Assembly: GCF_019511605.1 (NCBI RefSeq)
Contig: NZ_JAEUAV010000025.1
Span: forward strand, 1 to 64,000
Length of the DNA stretch: 64,000 nt
Source of the DNA: Paraburkholderia phenoliruptrix
Lineage (GTDB): Bacteria; Pseudomonadota; Gammaproteobacteria; Burkholderiales; Burkholderiaceae
Reading direction: 5' to 3'
Shown one piece after another: positions 1 to 9,051 of the stretch; the stretch's first letter is position 1; the number at the start of each line of letters is the position of its first letter. Made by a program: the position numbers and the translations under genes. Under the pieces are notes generated by a model, which searched no databases, was not told where the DNA came from, and was given only the letters and a program-made list of their open reading frames with translations.

Positions 1-540
1 CCAGCGTGACCTTGCTCTTCGTCGTGTCGTCATACGCGACGAATGCGTTGGTCACGACGCCGCTACTGTTGAACGTGCCGCCCATTGCCTGGAGCTGCGC
101 AACGTTGACTGCGTCGTTCGTCGAGATGCCGTTCGCAACGTTCGTTAGCGTGACGGCCCTGGTCGTACCCGCGCCGCCCAGCGTGACCTTGCTCTTCGTC
201 GTGTCGTCATACGCGACGAATGCGTTGGTCACGACGCCGCTACTGTTGAACGTGCCGCCCATCGCCTGGAGCTGGGCAACGTTGACTGCGTCGTTCGTCG
301 CGATACCGTTCGCGACGTTGGTCAGCGTGACCGCCTTGGTCGTGCCCGCGCCGCCCAGCGTGACCTTGCTCTTCGTCGTGTCGTCGTATGCGACGAATGC
401 GTTGGTCGCCACGCCACTGCTGTTAAACGTGCCGCCCATGGCCTGCAATTGCGCGACGTTGACTGCGTCGCTGGCCGCGACGCCATTAGCCAAGTTGGTC
501 AGCGTGACCGGCGCTGGCGTGCCGGCAAGACCACCGAGCG
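1..540. repeat. 177-bp tandem repeats inside the adhesin gene
   Basis: Near-identical units begin at about 4, 181 and 358 (period 177 bp, 59 codons), followed by a diverged unit at about 538. Each encodes a neck motif (NDAVNVAQLQAMGGTFNSSG) and a stalk strand (FVAYDDTTKSKVTLGGAG). The array reaches the window edge, so the copy number is unknown. In-frame units this similar can expand or contract by recombination. Confidence 0.9.
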
Positions 541-3500
541 TCACCTTGTTGTGTGCCGACGAGTCATACTGAACCGCGTTTGCCGAGCCGCTCGCCGTTG
601 CAGCCGTGATAGCGGAACCCACGTCGGAATACGTCTGGCCGCCAATCGTGAACGAAGGCATTTTGACGGTGCCGTCAGCGTTCACTCCCGCGCCGCCGCC
701 GATCATGCTGGTAACGCCGGTCAGCTGGTTGATATTCACCGCATCTGTACCGAGCGTACCCGCTGCTACGTTCACCACCTGGCGTTGTGCCGTTGCACTG
801 CCAACTGAGACCGTGTTCGCACGGTCTGCAACGGAGCCACTACCCAGGGCGACGGCATTGCTTGTGCTGGCCGTAGCGCCATAGCCCAGAGCCACTGCAT
901 TCGCCTGGTTGGCCATTGCATTCGCGCCCAGAGCCATGGCGTTCAGGCCTGTTGTTGTCACCACGGCGTTGCCGCCCATCGCCAACGCGTTGGACGCATT
1001 AGCCATGCTGGTGGAGCCCAGCGACAGCGCGTTGGCGCCCTGTGCGGCCGCGTTGTAGCCGATTGCAACGGCGTTCGTGGCAGCATTGCTCGTGGTCGCG
1101 CCCGCGCCGATTACGGTTGTGTCCAGAGCCAGCGCAGCTGCTCCGCTACCTACGGCGGTAGAACCTGCCAACGCGGTGCCGGCGCCTGCACCGACTGCAA
1201 GGGAGCCCTGACCCAGCGCCGTAGCCGTCGGACCAATCGCCATTGCATCCAACGAGTTGTCAGTACTCGTTGACGTGCCTGCCGTAACGTTCGAACTCAC
1301 CGCGATGTAGGCAGTGACTGGAGTGGCACCGAGCGTAGTTGCGCCCAGTAGCATGGATTTGAGGCCGGTCGACTGAGTAATCTGTTGCGACAGCGCAGCC
1401 TGAACAGCCGACAACTGGCTGTATGTGACAGCGTCAGTTCCTGAGATGCCGTTCGCCACATTCATGATGCGGCGTTCCGCACCCACGTCGCCTACAGAAA
1501 CAGTATTCGCCACCGTGACGCGAGAGTTAGCGCCCAGCGCCACGGAGTTGGCAAACTGTGAACGCGCGCCGGAACCGATAGCGACGGAGCTGGCCCCGCT
1601 CGAGTATGCGGCGCCGCCGATCGCGACCGACTCCGAGCCCGTGGCGATAGCCGACGACGCTGCCGATACGACCTTGATGTACTTGGACGAATTGGCGACG
1701 TCATTGCTCAGGCCGCTGATAGCGGTGTCGACCCCGCTGAGTGCGGAGCCCACGTCGTTGTACGTACTGCCCTGCACGATGTACGCCGGGTTGGTGACAG
1801 CACCCGTTGCGCTCACGCTCGAGCCACCGCCCAGCGCATTGGCGACACTGCTGGCGGTGCCATACAGTTGTGCCCCGTTCACCGCGTCCTTGCTGGTCGA
1901 ATTGACCTGCCCAACTGCCACGTTGGTGAGGCCGACCGCTGCCGTGGCCTGCGCGCCGCCAAGCGTCAGCTGGTTATGCGCGGACGAGTCGTAGATCACT
2001 GCGTCCGGCGAACCGCCGCCCGCAACGGCTGCAATCGCGGCGTTCATCTGGCCGAGGTTCACTGCGTCGTTAGACTGAGTACCTGCGGCGACGTTGATGA
2101 TCTGGCGCGGTGCTGTGGTCGAGCCGACGGACACGCTATTCGCGCGGTCAGCCACCGAATTCGAGCCCAACGCCACCGAGTTGTTCGCCGATGCAATCGC
2201 CAGGGCGCCGATGGCGACCGAGTCCGTGCCGTCTGCTGACCCGTCTCCCAGCGTCGAATTTGTATGGAAGTACTTGACGCCGTGGTTGTAGATATTGATG
2301 ATCGCCCCGCTCAGGTTATTCCCGAGCGAATTGATCGTCTGGTTCGTCTGAAACAGCTGGCCGCCGTTGACCGCGTCCGTGCTGTTGGCCGACGAGATAT
2401 CGCCGGGCGCGACGTTCGTCAGCTTGACCGCTGCCGTGTGTGCCGTGCCGCCGAGCGTCACGATGTCACGCGCCGACGAATCGTACGTCACGATCAGCGG
2501 ATTGCCCGCAATACCGTTGTTGACGAAGTTGTTGACCACATTGGTCACATTGGCCAGATTGTTCGCGACGTTAGCCACGTTGTTAGCAACGTTCGCCACG
2601 TTCTGGTTCGTCTGGAACAGCTGCCCACCGTTGACTGCGTCTGTGCTCCACGTCGAACTGATGTCGCCAGCAGTCAGATTCGTGATCTTGGTACCGCTCG
2701 TACCCTTGAGTGTGATCAGGTTCGACAAGGAGCTGTCGTAGGTGACGGCATTCTGAACTGTGCCGCCACCGCCGCCACCGCTCACGCTGGCGATTGCGGC
2801 ATTCAACTGGTTCACGTTGACCGCATCGGTGCCCGCTGCGCCGGCGGTCACGTTAGTAATTTGCCGTGTGTACTGCGATTTGCCGTCCGAAGACAGATAG
2901 CCGACTGACACGGCGTCGCTGCGGCTCGCCACAGAGCCCGCGCCCAACGCAACGGAGTTCGACGCCAATGCCACAGCATTCGCACCGTATGCGCTCGAAT
3001 TGGCGCCGGCGGCCAGTGAGTACGGGCCGGATGCCACCGAGCTGGAGCCGGTTGCACGCGCGCTGCTAGCCGTTTCCGTCGAAGGCGAATTCGCCTGGAA
3101 ATAGCGCGTGTACTGGTAAAGCTGCCCGCCGTTGACGGCGTCGGAGCTGCCGAGCGAGACGTCACCAGCTCCCAGTTGGGTGATCTTGTTGCCGGTCATG
3201 TTCACGGTGTTGAGCATGTAGATTCCGCTCAATGCCGCGAGTTCGAGGTGGCCATCGGCGTAGCCTGCCACACGCGCGGTAATCGCCCCGTCGGTATAGC
3301 CGTTCGCACCGTTGTCTGTTGCGCCGTTGTTCAACGAGAACGACATGCCGTCGTTGAGGTTGCAGACCATGCTCTGCACTGCGCTCGACACCGGCCCCCA
3401 CGCGGAGCCCATGGCGTTCATTCCCAACTGTCCGGGACACAACTCCAAACCACCATTACCTGTCACCGCCTGGGCCGCCGCCATGCCGGGGGCCATCGAC

Positions 3501-3697
3501 ATGCCCATTGCACCGATTGCCATGGCGATTGGCATGAAAGCAGTCTTCAACGAGGTTGCCGGGCGGCTCTGCGCACCGGCGTCCGACGAGATAGTGGAAG
3601 ACGAAGCTGTCGCACGACCACGCGTCTTCGCGGTCTCGGGCGCAGCCACCCATGTTCCGGATACGTCATTCCAGACGCTGATATACGACTTATTCAT
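1..3697 (-). CDS. Trimeric autotransporter adhesin (YadA/Hia type), C-terminus beyond the window
   Basis: Continuous reading frame of 1232 codons with no stop before the left edge, so the C-terminal anchor is not seen. The start is the ATG at 3695-3697, after an AGGGA-like ribosome site. Residues 1-60 form an extended signal peptide (ESPR) beginning MNKSYISVWNDVSGTWVAA, typical of large type V adhesins. The passenger is made of YadA-head repeats (SVALGAGSVA, NAVALGYGA types) alternating with neck motifs of the TDAVNVNQL type and stalk segments. Such proteins trimerise in the outer membrane and bind host or abiotic surfaces. The gene is divergent from a Tad pilus operon, so two attachment systems share one intergenic region. 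Substrate and trimer length cannot be judged. The family assignment is firm. Confidence 0.95.
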   Translation of the reverse strand, partial: MNKSYISVWNDVSGTWVAAPETAKTRGRATASSSTISSDAGAQSRPATSLKTAFMPIAMAIGAMGMSMAPGMAAAQAVTGNGGLELCPGQLGMNAMGSAWGPVSSAVQSMVCNLNDGMSFSLNNGATDNGANGYTDGAITARVAGYADGHLELAALSGIYMLNTVNMTGNKITQLGAGDVSLGSSDAVNGGQLYQYTRYFQANSPSTETASSARATGSSSVASGPYSLAAGANSSAYGANAVALASNSVALGAGSVASRSDAVSVGYLSSDGKSQYTRQITNVTAGAAGTDAVNVNQLNAAIASVSGGGGGGTVQNAVTYDSSLSNLITLKGTSGTKITNLTAGDISSTWSTDAVNGGQLFQTNQNVANVANNVANVANNLANVTNVVNNFVNNGIAGNPLIVTYDSSARDIVTLGGTAHTAAVKLTNVAPGDISSANSTDAVNGGQLFQTNQTINSLGNNLSGAIINIYNHGVKYFHTNSTLGDGSADGTDSVAIGALAIASANNSVALGSNSVADRANSVSVGSTTAPRQIINVAAGTQSNDAVNLGQMNAAIAAVAGGGSPDAVIYDSSAHNQLTLGGAQATAAVGLTNVAVGQVNSTSKDAVNGAQLYGTASSVANALGGGSSVSATGAVTNPAYIVQGSTYNDVGSALSGVDTAISGLSNDVANSSKYIKVVSAASSAIATGSESVAIGGAAYSSGASSVAIGSGARSQFANSVALGANSRVTVANTVSVGDVGAERRIMNVANGISGTDAVTYSQLSAVQAALSQQITQSTGLKSMLLGATTLGATPVTAYIAVSSNVTAGTSTSTDNSLDAMAIGPTATALGQGSLAVGAGAGTALAGSTAVGSGAAALALDTTVIGAGATTSNAATNAVAIGYNAAAQGANALSLGSTSMANASNALAMGGNAVVTTTGLNAMALGANAMANQANAVALGYGATASTSNAVALGSGSVADRANTVSVGSATAQRQVVNVAAGTLGTDAVNINQLTGVTSMIGGGAGVNADGTVKMPSFTIGGQTYSDVGSAITAATASGSANAVQYDSSAHNKVTLGGLAGTPAPVTLTNLANGVAASDAVNVAQLQAMGGTFNSSGVATNAFVAYDDTTKSKVTLGGAGTTKAVTLTNVANGIATNDAVNVAQLQAMGGTFNSSGVVTNAFVAYDDTTKSKVTLGGAGTTRAVTLTNVANGISTNDAVNVAQLQAMGGTFNSSGVVTNAFVAYDDTTKSKVTL

Positions 3698-4282
3698 AAA
3701 TTCCCTAAATAGAGGGCAAGCCCCGCTTGCAGTTCGATTTGAGAAACCGTGCGCACACGCTCCCCGCACAAAAAACCGACCGGCACGTTTAAAGCTCGAT
3801 CCAAAGTTTTCACGCATCGCGAATCTAACTGGGGGATGTATCTCTAAAAATCAGGAAACAGGAAAAACAAGTCGGAATTTTCCGCACATACGCAAGATAA
3901 ATCGCAGCTATAGAAACAATGCGTTACCAGTGCGACAGTGGGCCTATTGACCATAAAGACGACCTTCGTCTTTCCGCGCGCTTGCATCAAGCAGTCGGGT
4001 GCTGATGCCGGCATGCAGCCTCCTCTTCGGGGTTGCGCAACCGCATCTGGCGAAAAAGGACACAAACTAGCCGGCGTATGCGGACGACATCCGATACAGG
4101 AATTGCAATGCCGAAATTGGGAAATTTCGCCGATCCATATGCCGCGTAGCTTCTTATACTTCTGCGCGACACCGTTGCTGATATTTATTAGGCAAGAACA
4201 TTCCTAGTTTTACATTTATATCTAGGACAACACAGCTTGCACAGCCGTGTCTGAGCACTTCCAATCCTCTTTAAGAGAAATC
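3698..4282. other. Divergent intergenic region, adhesin / Tad pilus operon
   Basis: 585 bp between two divergent starts, clearly richer in A and T than the genes around it, as expected for a regulatory region. It must hold the promoters of both the adhesin and the pilus operon. I see no coding capacity worth calling. The stretch 4175-4245 is especially AT-rich and lies where a flp promoter would be, but I could not pick convincing -35/-10 boxes. A perfect 12-bp palindrome at 4031-4042 is listed separately. Confidence 0.7.
4031..4042. promoter_or_regulatory. Perfect 12-bp palindrome GGTTGCGCAACC, possible operator
   Basis: Self-complementary dodecamer about 240 bp upstream of flp and 335 bp upstream of the adhesin start, inside an otherwise unstructured divergent region. 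The position fits a shared operator, but no binding protein is identified and chance occurrence is possible. Confidence 0.3.
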
Positions 4283-4564
4283 ATGAAAATCGCACAAATC
4301 CGTCGCAAAAATAAGCAACTCGGTCAGGGCATGACGGAGTACATCATTATTGTCGCTTTGATTGCTGTGTCGGCAATCGGCGTGTATTCGCTGTTCGGTC
4401 AGACACTGCGTAACCAGACCGCCGGCCTCGCCGTCGAAATGTCCGGTCAGAACGCCCAGAGCAATATCACGACGGCGCAAACCAACGCCAACACGGCGAC
4501 AACCAACGCCAACAAGACCAAGAACATGGGTACGTATAACGACGCTAACAACGTCGGCAACTAA
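4283..4564 (+). CDS. flp: Flp-family type IVb pilin precursor
   Basis: 93 residues. The start ATG at 4283 follows an AAGAGA ribosome site; an in-frame ATG at 4247 is less likely because it has none. A short basic leader (KIAQIRRKNKQLG) precedes a class III prepilin cleavage site, G14/QGMTEY, with the conserved Glu at +5 and Tyr at +6. A hydrophobic helix (IIIVALIAVSAIGVYSLF) follows. The C-terminal third is low-complexity, rich in Asn, Thr and Ala (TTAQTNANTATTNAN), longer than in most Flp pilins. It should be the major subunit of the pilus built by the downstream proteins. The prepilin peptidase (TadV) that would cut it is not in the window. Confidence 0.92.
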   Translation: MKIAQIRRKNKQLGQGMTEYIIIVALIAVSAIGVYSLFGQTLRNQTAGLAVEMSGQNAQSNITTAQTNANTATTNANKTKNMGTYNDANNVGN

Positions 4565-4589
4565 TCGACTCCGGTTAGCGATAGCCATC

Positions 4590-6116
4590 ATGCAAAGCTC
4601 TGCCCGCAAGGGCAGGGCCAGGGTCGCCGGCGCTAGCGGGCAGGCGCTGGTCCCTGCTCTGATTTTTCTACTGGTCGGCTGCATCGGCCTGTTTGTGGCG
4701 TTCAACTCGTTCCAGATGACGAGCGCCAAAATCAAACTGCAAAACACTGCCGACGCGGCAGCGTACAGCGCCGCCGTGCTGCAGGCGCGTGACTACAATT
4801 TTTCTGCTTATACGAACCGCGCGGCAATTGCGAATCAGGTCACCGCCGCGCAGATAGTCGCGCTGAAATCGTGGATCGACGAACTGGACGCGACCTACTC
4901 GCTGTCCGACCTCGACAACATGGTCAACGCACTTGCAGACCATCCAGCGCAATGGACTATCCCCAAGCAGATCGGCAAGGCCGACATTGCACCGGTGCGC
5001 GCCACCCTGGACGCGCTGCTGCCCACTGTTGCCAGCAAAATCGGCGTGCTCAATCGCGCGCTCAGCGACGCCCAGGCGAACTATCACGCAGCTGTGTTTG
5101 CTGCTGTGCCCGACACCGCCGAGGCCGTCGCACAACTGAACCAGCCCGACACTCACGTCACCGCCGGCTACTTCACGAGCGCGCGCAATGCTGCGCAACT
5201 GGCGGCGTGGAACTCGTACACGGCGACCATCACACCTGCGGGCACGGTCGGGCAGGACGACTTCGCCGACGTGGTCACGAATCCCGCCACGCTCGACCGG
5301 TTCGTCAAGAATCGCGACTCATTGCGCAGCGTCGCGCCCAATTTCCAGCAATTGAACGACAGCGCCAACATGATCTGCGGACAGGGCAGCTCTTTCACCA
5401 TCTACGTGACACACGACGGCGGCACCCAGTTGCGCAACGATAAAAAGGGCTGGCAGTCCATAGACGCAAGCACGGCGCACCTGCGCATCAGTTGCATTGG
5501 GCCGATCGAAGCGGAAGCCGGCTACGGCGGCAGCGCCAACGGCAACGTCACGAGCTACATGACCCACCCGCCGTTTGCTGCGTGGCAGGACTGGGAGGGC
5601 TATGGCGGATATTTCAACTTCGGCTATACGGGCAGCTCGACGCCTGGCTGGCAAGTGCCGGACGCTATGGCGGAACAGTTCCGCGCGGGGCCCGGGCCTT
5701 CGCTGGACCCCGTCAACGGCGGCCTGCTGCCTTATCAGGAAGTGAATGGACAGCAGCTCTCCGCCAAGGCACCGCGCATCACTATCGAAGTCACGCGCGG
5801 CAGCGACACGCTCGTCAAAACCGTGGGCCTGCAGGGTGGCGGACGAATGCAACTGGATAGCGGTGCAGCAGGCGGTGCGATGCGCGCACTGTCGAGCGCG
5901 AACGCCTACTTTGCGCGCCCCGATGAGACGCCTTTCGGCAGTTCGATCTTGGGCGGCCTCGTGCACGCGGACCAATGGGCGCGCGCCGACCATGAAACCG
6001 AGTACCCGAGCCTCTTCAGCCCGTACTGGCAAGCAGCGCTGGCACCGGTCGACGCGAGCGAGCGCGCGGCGGCTCAGGCAAACCAGATTCCGGTAGACCT
6101 TCAGGCGCAACGATGA
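4590..6116 (+). CDS. TadG-like pilus assembly protein
   Basis: 508 residues. The ATG at 4590 is chosen because it lies 26 bp after the flp stop and immediately precedes the recognisable N-terminus; the same frame stays open upstream only as an overlap with flp. After a basic leader there is ASG/QALVPALIF and one transmembrane helix (about 22-42), then the TadE/G-like segment LQNTADAAAYSAAVLQARDY, where the Asp-Ala-Ala-Ala motif is typical of the Tad family (PF13400). The rest is a large predicted periplasmic domain. The prepilin-like site lacks the +5 Glu (Pro there), so it is probably a signal anchor rather than a processed pseudopilin. Its stop overlaps the next start (ATGA), suggesting translational coupling. 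Confidence 0.8.
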   Translation: MQSSARKGRARVAGASGQALVPALIFLLVGCIGLFVAFNSFQMTSAKIKLQNTADAAAYSAAVLQARDYNFSAYTNRAAIANQVTAAQIVALKSWIDELDATYSLSDLDNMVNALADHPAQWTIPKQIGKADIAPVRATLDALLPTVASKIGVLNRALSDAQANYHAAVFAAVPDTAEAVAQLNQPDTHVTAGYFTSARNAAQLAAWNSYTATITPAGTVGQDDFADVVTNPATLDRFVKNRDSLRSVAPNFQQLNDSANMICGQGSSFTIYVTHDGGTQLRNDKKGWQSIDASTAHLRISCIGPIEAEAGYGGSANGNVTSYMTHPPFAAWQDWEGYGGYFNFGYTGSSTPGWQVPDAMAEQFRAGPGPSLDPVNGGLLPYQEVNGQQLSAKAPRITIEVTRGSDTLVKTVGLQGGGRMQLDSGAAGGAMRALSSANAYFARPDETPFGSSILGGLVHADQWARADHETEYPSLFSPYWQAALAPVDASERAAAQANQIPVDLQAQR

Positions 6117-7000
6117 TGAAACGAACACCCGCTAGAAATGCGCCGCAATCCGGCCAGGCGATGGTCGAATTCCTCGTCGCCATGATTTCCGTCATGAGCG
6201 TGCTGATGCTCGCGGTGATCATGCTTGCCAAGTTCAACGACGTTCGTAACCGTACGCTGATGGGCTCGCGCTATGCTGCGTGGGAGCGTACGGTCTGGAC
6301 CGACAATGACCCAAGCAAGAATCTCGCCGCAGATGCCAGCACCACCGAGGGCTGGTCGAACAGCTACGGCGCCGCGGCACTCGCCGTAGGCAAGACCGAC
6401 TCGGACATCAAGGGCGAAGTCCTGGAGCGCATCATGGCTGGCGACGGCGCGCCCGTTTCAGGCACAGATCGCCAGCAGAGCGAGCTAGCCGCGACACAGC
6501 CAGCCATGTGGCACGACTATGGCGGCGACGCTCTGCTGGCCTCCGCTTCGGACGTTCAGCTCAGCACAGGCACTGCGGACGACCCCGCGAGCAGTCAGAC
6601 GGTCTCAGCCCTGGCCACGTGGCAGATTCCAACTGCGACCGGTACCCCCTTCACGGCGCACTTCGCCCTGCCCACGCGCACGCTGCGAGCCGGCACGGTC
6701 AGCGTGGCCATCGCTCAGGACAGCAGCGTGCTCAAGCGCTTGTGGCCGAAAGACAATCAATCGCCCGCATTCAGCGGCCTCACCTTCTCGGATACCAACG
6801 TGCTCATGACCAACACGTGGGTGCCGGACGGCTCGAACAGCAATCGCGCGCTGTTCAGTCAGGCGGTTCCGGCAGCCAACGTCACGCTGGTGCCGCCCAA
6901 CGGCTATCAGTCCTTGCAGAAGTACGCACCGGAGATTTCCACACTCCAGTTCGGCCGCATTCAGCAGGACGTCGTCCCGCCCAACCGCTTGAGCCAATGA
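6113..7000 (+). CDS. TadE/TadF-like pseudopilin
   Basis: 295 residues. The start ATG at 6113 overlaps the previous stop by four bases; a second ATG follows at once at 6116. The N-terminus has a prepilin-like site SG/QAMVEF with Glu at +5, then a hydrophobic helix (LVAMISVMSVLMLAVIML). The remaining 250 residues look like a periplasmic domain with no motif I recognise. TadE and TadF are minor pseudopilins processed by the same peptidase as Flp. Which of the two this corresponds to cannot be decided. Its 3' end again overlaps the next gene by four bases. Confidence 0.8.
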   Translation: MMKRTPARNAPQSGQAMVEFLVAMISVMSVLMLAVIMLAKFNDVRNRTLMGSRYAAWERTVWTDNDPSKNLAADASTTEGWSNSYGAAALAVGKTDSDIKGEVLERIMAGDGAPVSGTDRQQSELAATQPAMWHDYGGDALLASASDVQLSTGTADDPASSQTVSALATWQIPTATGTPFTAHFALPTRTLRAGTVSVAIAQDSSVLKRLWPKDNQSPAFSGLTFSDTNVLMTNTWVPDGSNSNRALFSQAVPAANVTLVPPNGYQSLQKYAPEISTLQFGRIQQDVVPPNRLSQ

Positions 7001-7710
7001 GATTGATTACTCACTTTGCGCGCGGCGCTGCCGCCGCGTGTGCGCTTATTGCCGGCCTCGCGGTCGCGGGCAACGCATGTGACAAGACTCCGGTTCGGCC
7101 GCGAAGCGTGGAAGCCATCGGGCGCGACATGATCGTGAACGGCGTGCCGACTTCGGTGGTCGGTATGCAATTCGACGGCACGGTCGACGATGTATCCAAG
7201 GCTTTCCGCGACTTCTGGTCCACCGAAAACGCACCGGCGAAAGGCCGGAGCACCGCATCCGGCCTCATGCTGAGCGCAATCGACGGCGACTGTTTCTACC
7301 TGCTGAGTCTGCCGCCGCAACGTGACGGCGCCCACACTCGCGGGCTGATGAGCGTGGTCCGCCTTGGTGCGGACAAGGCGGAGCATCGCATTGCGGACTC
7401 GGCAATCCCGCTGCCGGAAGAAAGCAAGGTTCTCTCCGACGTGGAGAGCCACGATGGCGCTCAGGCCGGACGCACGTGGCTGCTCGATCTGCCCGGCGAA
7501 GCCCGCTGGAACGCGCAGCGATACCGCAACCGCCTCACGTTGCAGGGCTGGGTGAACGTGGGCCGCGAGCCCGACTATCTATCGGCCGGCACGCGAGTCA
7601 TGCAAGGCAAAGCGTTCGCGATGCAACGCGGAAAAGACAGCCTAGACGCCAGTTTTTCAGACCGCGACGGACGAACCGTCGCGGTCATCAATGCAACCAG
7701 GAACCGTTGA
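6997..7710 (+). CDS. Secreted protein of unknown function in the Tad operon
   Basis: 237 residues. The ATG at 6997 overlaps the preceding stop (ATGA). An N-terminal signal peptide (GAAAACALIAGLAVAGNAC) could be cut by signal peptidase I; the AGNAC ending also loosely resembles a lipobox. The mature part has no family I recognise. Operon position and coupling suggest an envelope role in pilus assembly or an accessory subunit. Only two or three cysteines are present, so a disulfide is possible but not evident. Confidence 0.7.
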   Translation: MRLITHFARGAAAACALIAGLAVAGNACDKTPVRPRSVEAIGRDMIVNGVPTSVVGMQFDGTVDDVSKAFRDFWSTENAPAKGRSTASGLMLSAIDGDCFYLLSLPPQRDGAHTRGLMSVVRLGADKAEHRIADSAIPLPEESKVLSDVESHDGAQAGRTWLLDLPGEARWNAQRYRNRLTLQGWVNVGREPDYLSAGTRVMQGKAFAMQRGKDSLDASFSDRDGRTVAVINATRNR

Positions 7711-7711
7711 G

Positions 7712-7909
7712 ATGCACCAACGCTTTGATTTTATCGCGCGGCCTCGCCGACAGCGCGGCCAGGCCTATGCGGAATACCTTGTGGTGACGGCCGCCCTGAT
7801 CGGCGTCCTTCTCGTGGCCACTGGCGACACCGCCTCGCCGCTCGCGTCGCTCGTCTCGAGTTTCAAGTCGCTTTTTAGCGCCTACAGCTTCACCCTCTCG
7901 CTTCCCTGA
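7712..7909 (+). CDS. Small Flp-like minor prepilin
   Basis: 65 residues from the ATG at 7712, directly after the previous stop; an in-frame ATG at 7691 overlapping the previous gene would add seven residues and cannot be excluded. A basic leader (RPRRQRG) is followed by cleavage site G/QAYAEY with Glu +5 and Tyr +6, then a hydrophobic helix (LVVTAALIGVLLVA) and a tail of only about 30 residues. It has the size and layout of an Flp pilin, so it is either a second pilin or a minor pseudopilin. Confidence 0.8.
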   Translation: MHQRFDFIARPRRQRGQAYAEYLVVTAALIGVLLVATGDTASPLASLVSSFKSLFSAYSFTLSLP

Positions 7910-7929
7910 CCGGCAACGGTCGTTTGGTC

Positions 7930-9027
7930 ATGCTTAAGAAAATTAAAATCCGTTCGCTTTTGTCGAACTCGTGGGTACTGTTGTTCGCCGCCGTGTGCGT
8001 TGCAGGCGGCCTGACGTTTCTCCTCTACAAATATCTCAATGAGCGTGAAACGAGGCTAAAGCAGGAAATGGCCGCGAACAAGGTGCATGCCGCCGTCCAG
8101 GTGGTGGTGCCCGCACGCGACCTGCCGGCCGGCACGCCGTTGTCGAGCAGCGATTTCGTCTCGCGCGAAATCCAGGGCGACCTCGTCTACGACGACATGA
8201 TCCGTCCGGACAATTTCGAGCAGTACCGCACGTCTCACCTCGTAAAGCCGGTGCGCCGCGGACTGCCCTTGCGCGCCGCCGACATCGACGCACTGCGCGG
8301 CCGTGACTTTTCCGACATTCTGCCGGCGGGACAGCGCGCCGTGACGGTAGAGATCGACACGGTCAACTCCACTGCGTTGCTGGTGCGCCCGGGCAATCGT
8401 GTCGACGTGTACTGGATCGGCAAAGCCTTCCATCAGGACCGCACATCCGACGACCAGAGAGTTGCGCAACTCATTATGCCTAACGTGCTGGTGCTGGCCA
8501 CCGGGCAGGACTTGCGCCCGCGCGACGCGGGCGAGGCGAGCGAGCAGGACCAGGCGAATGCGAACAGCAGCGCAATGAGCCGGCAGCAGGGCATGGGCTA
8601 CACGACCGTGACGCTTCAGGTGCCCGCGGAAGACGCGGGGCGCATTGCCCTCGCGCAGAAGATCGGCGGCTTGCGCCTGATCTTGCGCAACGCGGACGAC
8701 AAGGCCAGCGGCGGCCCCGTGTTGACCGAAGAGCAGGACGTGTTCGCGGACCCGGCCTCTTTCAGCGGCTCGGGCGGCAAGAAGTCGGGCGCGAAGGCGC
8801 CTGTGGTCGAAGTCATCTCGGGTGGCGGCGCGGCCAGCGCCAACATTGTTCCGAGCATGCAGTCCGACTCGTCGCGCGAAACCTCGACGTCTGCCAATGC
8901 GCCGTCTGTCGCGGTTGCACCCGCCTCTGTTTCGCCACAGCGCCAACCAAGCGTCTACGAGCAGGCCAACGCCATCGCCCAACAACTGCAGAAGAGCGTT
9001 GCGCCCAGCGCGTCTCAGCAGAACTAG
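7930..9027 (+). CDS. rcpC: RcpC/CpaB family Tad pilus assembly protein
   Basis: 365 residues. The ATG at 7930 is preferred to the TTG two codons earlier. One transmembrane helix (about 15-33) is followed by a SAF-like domain with VPARDLPAGTPLSSSDF near residues 60-75, the signature of CpaB/RcpC. The C-terminal 80 residues are Ser/Ala/Gln-rich and end in a helix (EQANAIAQQLQKS). Family members are periplasmic partners of the outer-membrane secretin encoded next (25 bp downstream). Confidence 0.9.
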   Translation: MLKKIKIRSLLSNSWVLLFAAVCVAGGLTFLLYKYLNERETRLKQEMAANKVHAAVQVVVPARDLPAGTPLSSSDFVSREIQGDLVYDDMIRPDNFEQYRTSHLVKPVRRGLPLRAADIDALRGRDFSDILPAGQRAVTVEIDTVNSTALLVRPGNRVDVYWIGKAFHQDRTSDDQRVAQLIMPNVLVLATGQDLRPRDAGEASEQDQANANSSAMSRQQGMGYTTVTLQVPAEDAGRIALAQKIGGLRLILRNADDKASGGPVLTEEQDVFADPASFSGSGGKKSGAKAPVVEVISGGGAASANIVPSMQSDSSRETSTSANAPSVAVAPASVSPQRQPSVYEQANAIAQQLQKSVAPSASQQN

Positions 9028-9051
9028 AGCATCGAGCACAGGTTTCAACCA

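Noticed and set aside
1..540. CRISPR array as the cause of the regular repeats
   Set aside because: Units are 177 bp, in frame, fully coding and without distinct spacers.
1425..1994. Plus-strand frames over the adhesin gene
   Set aside because: They mirror the repetitive adhesin sequence, and the adhesin frame on the minus strand is uninterrupted from its ESPR start.
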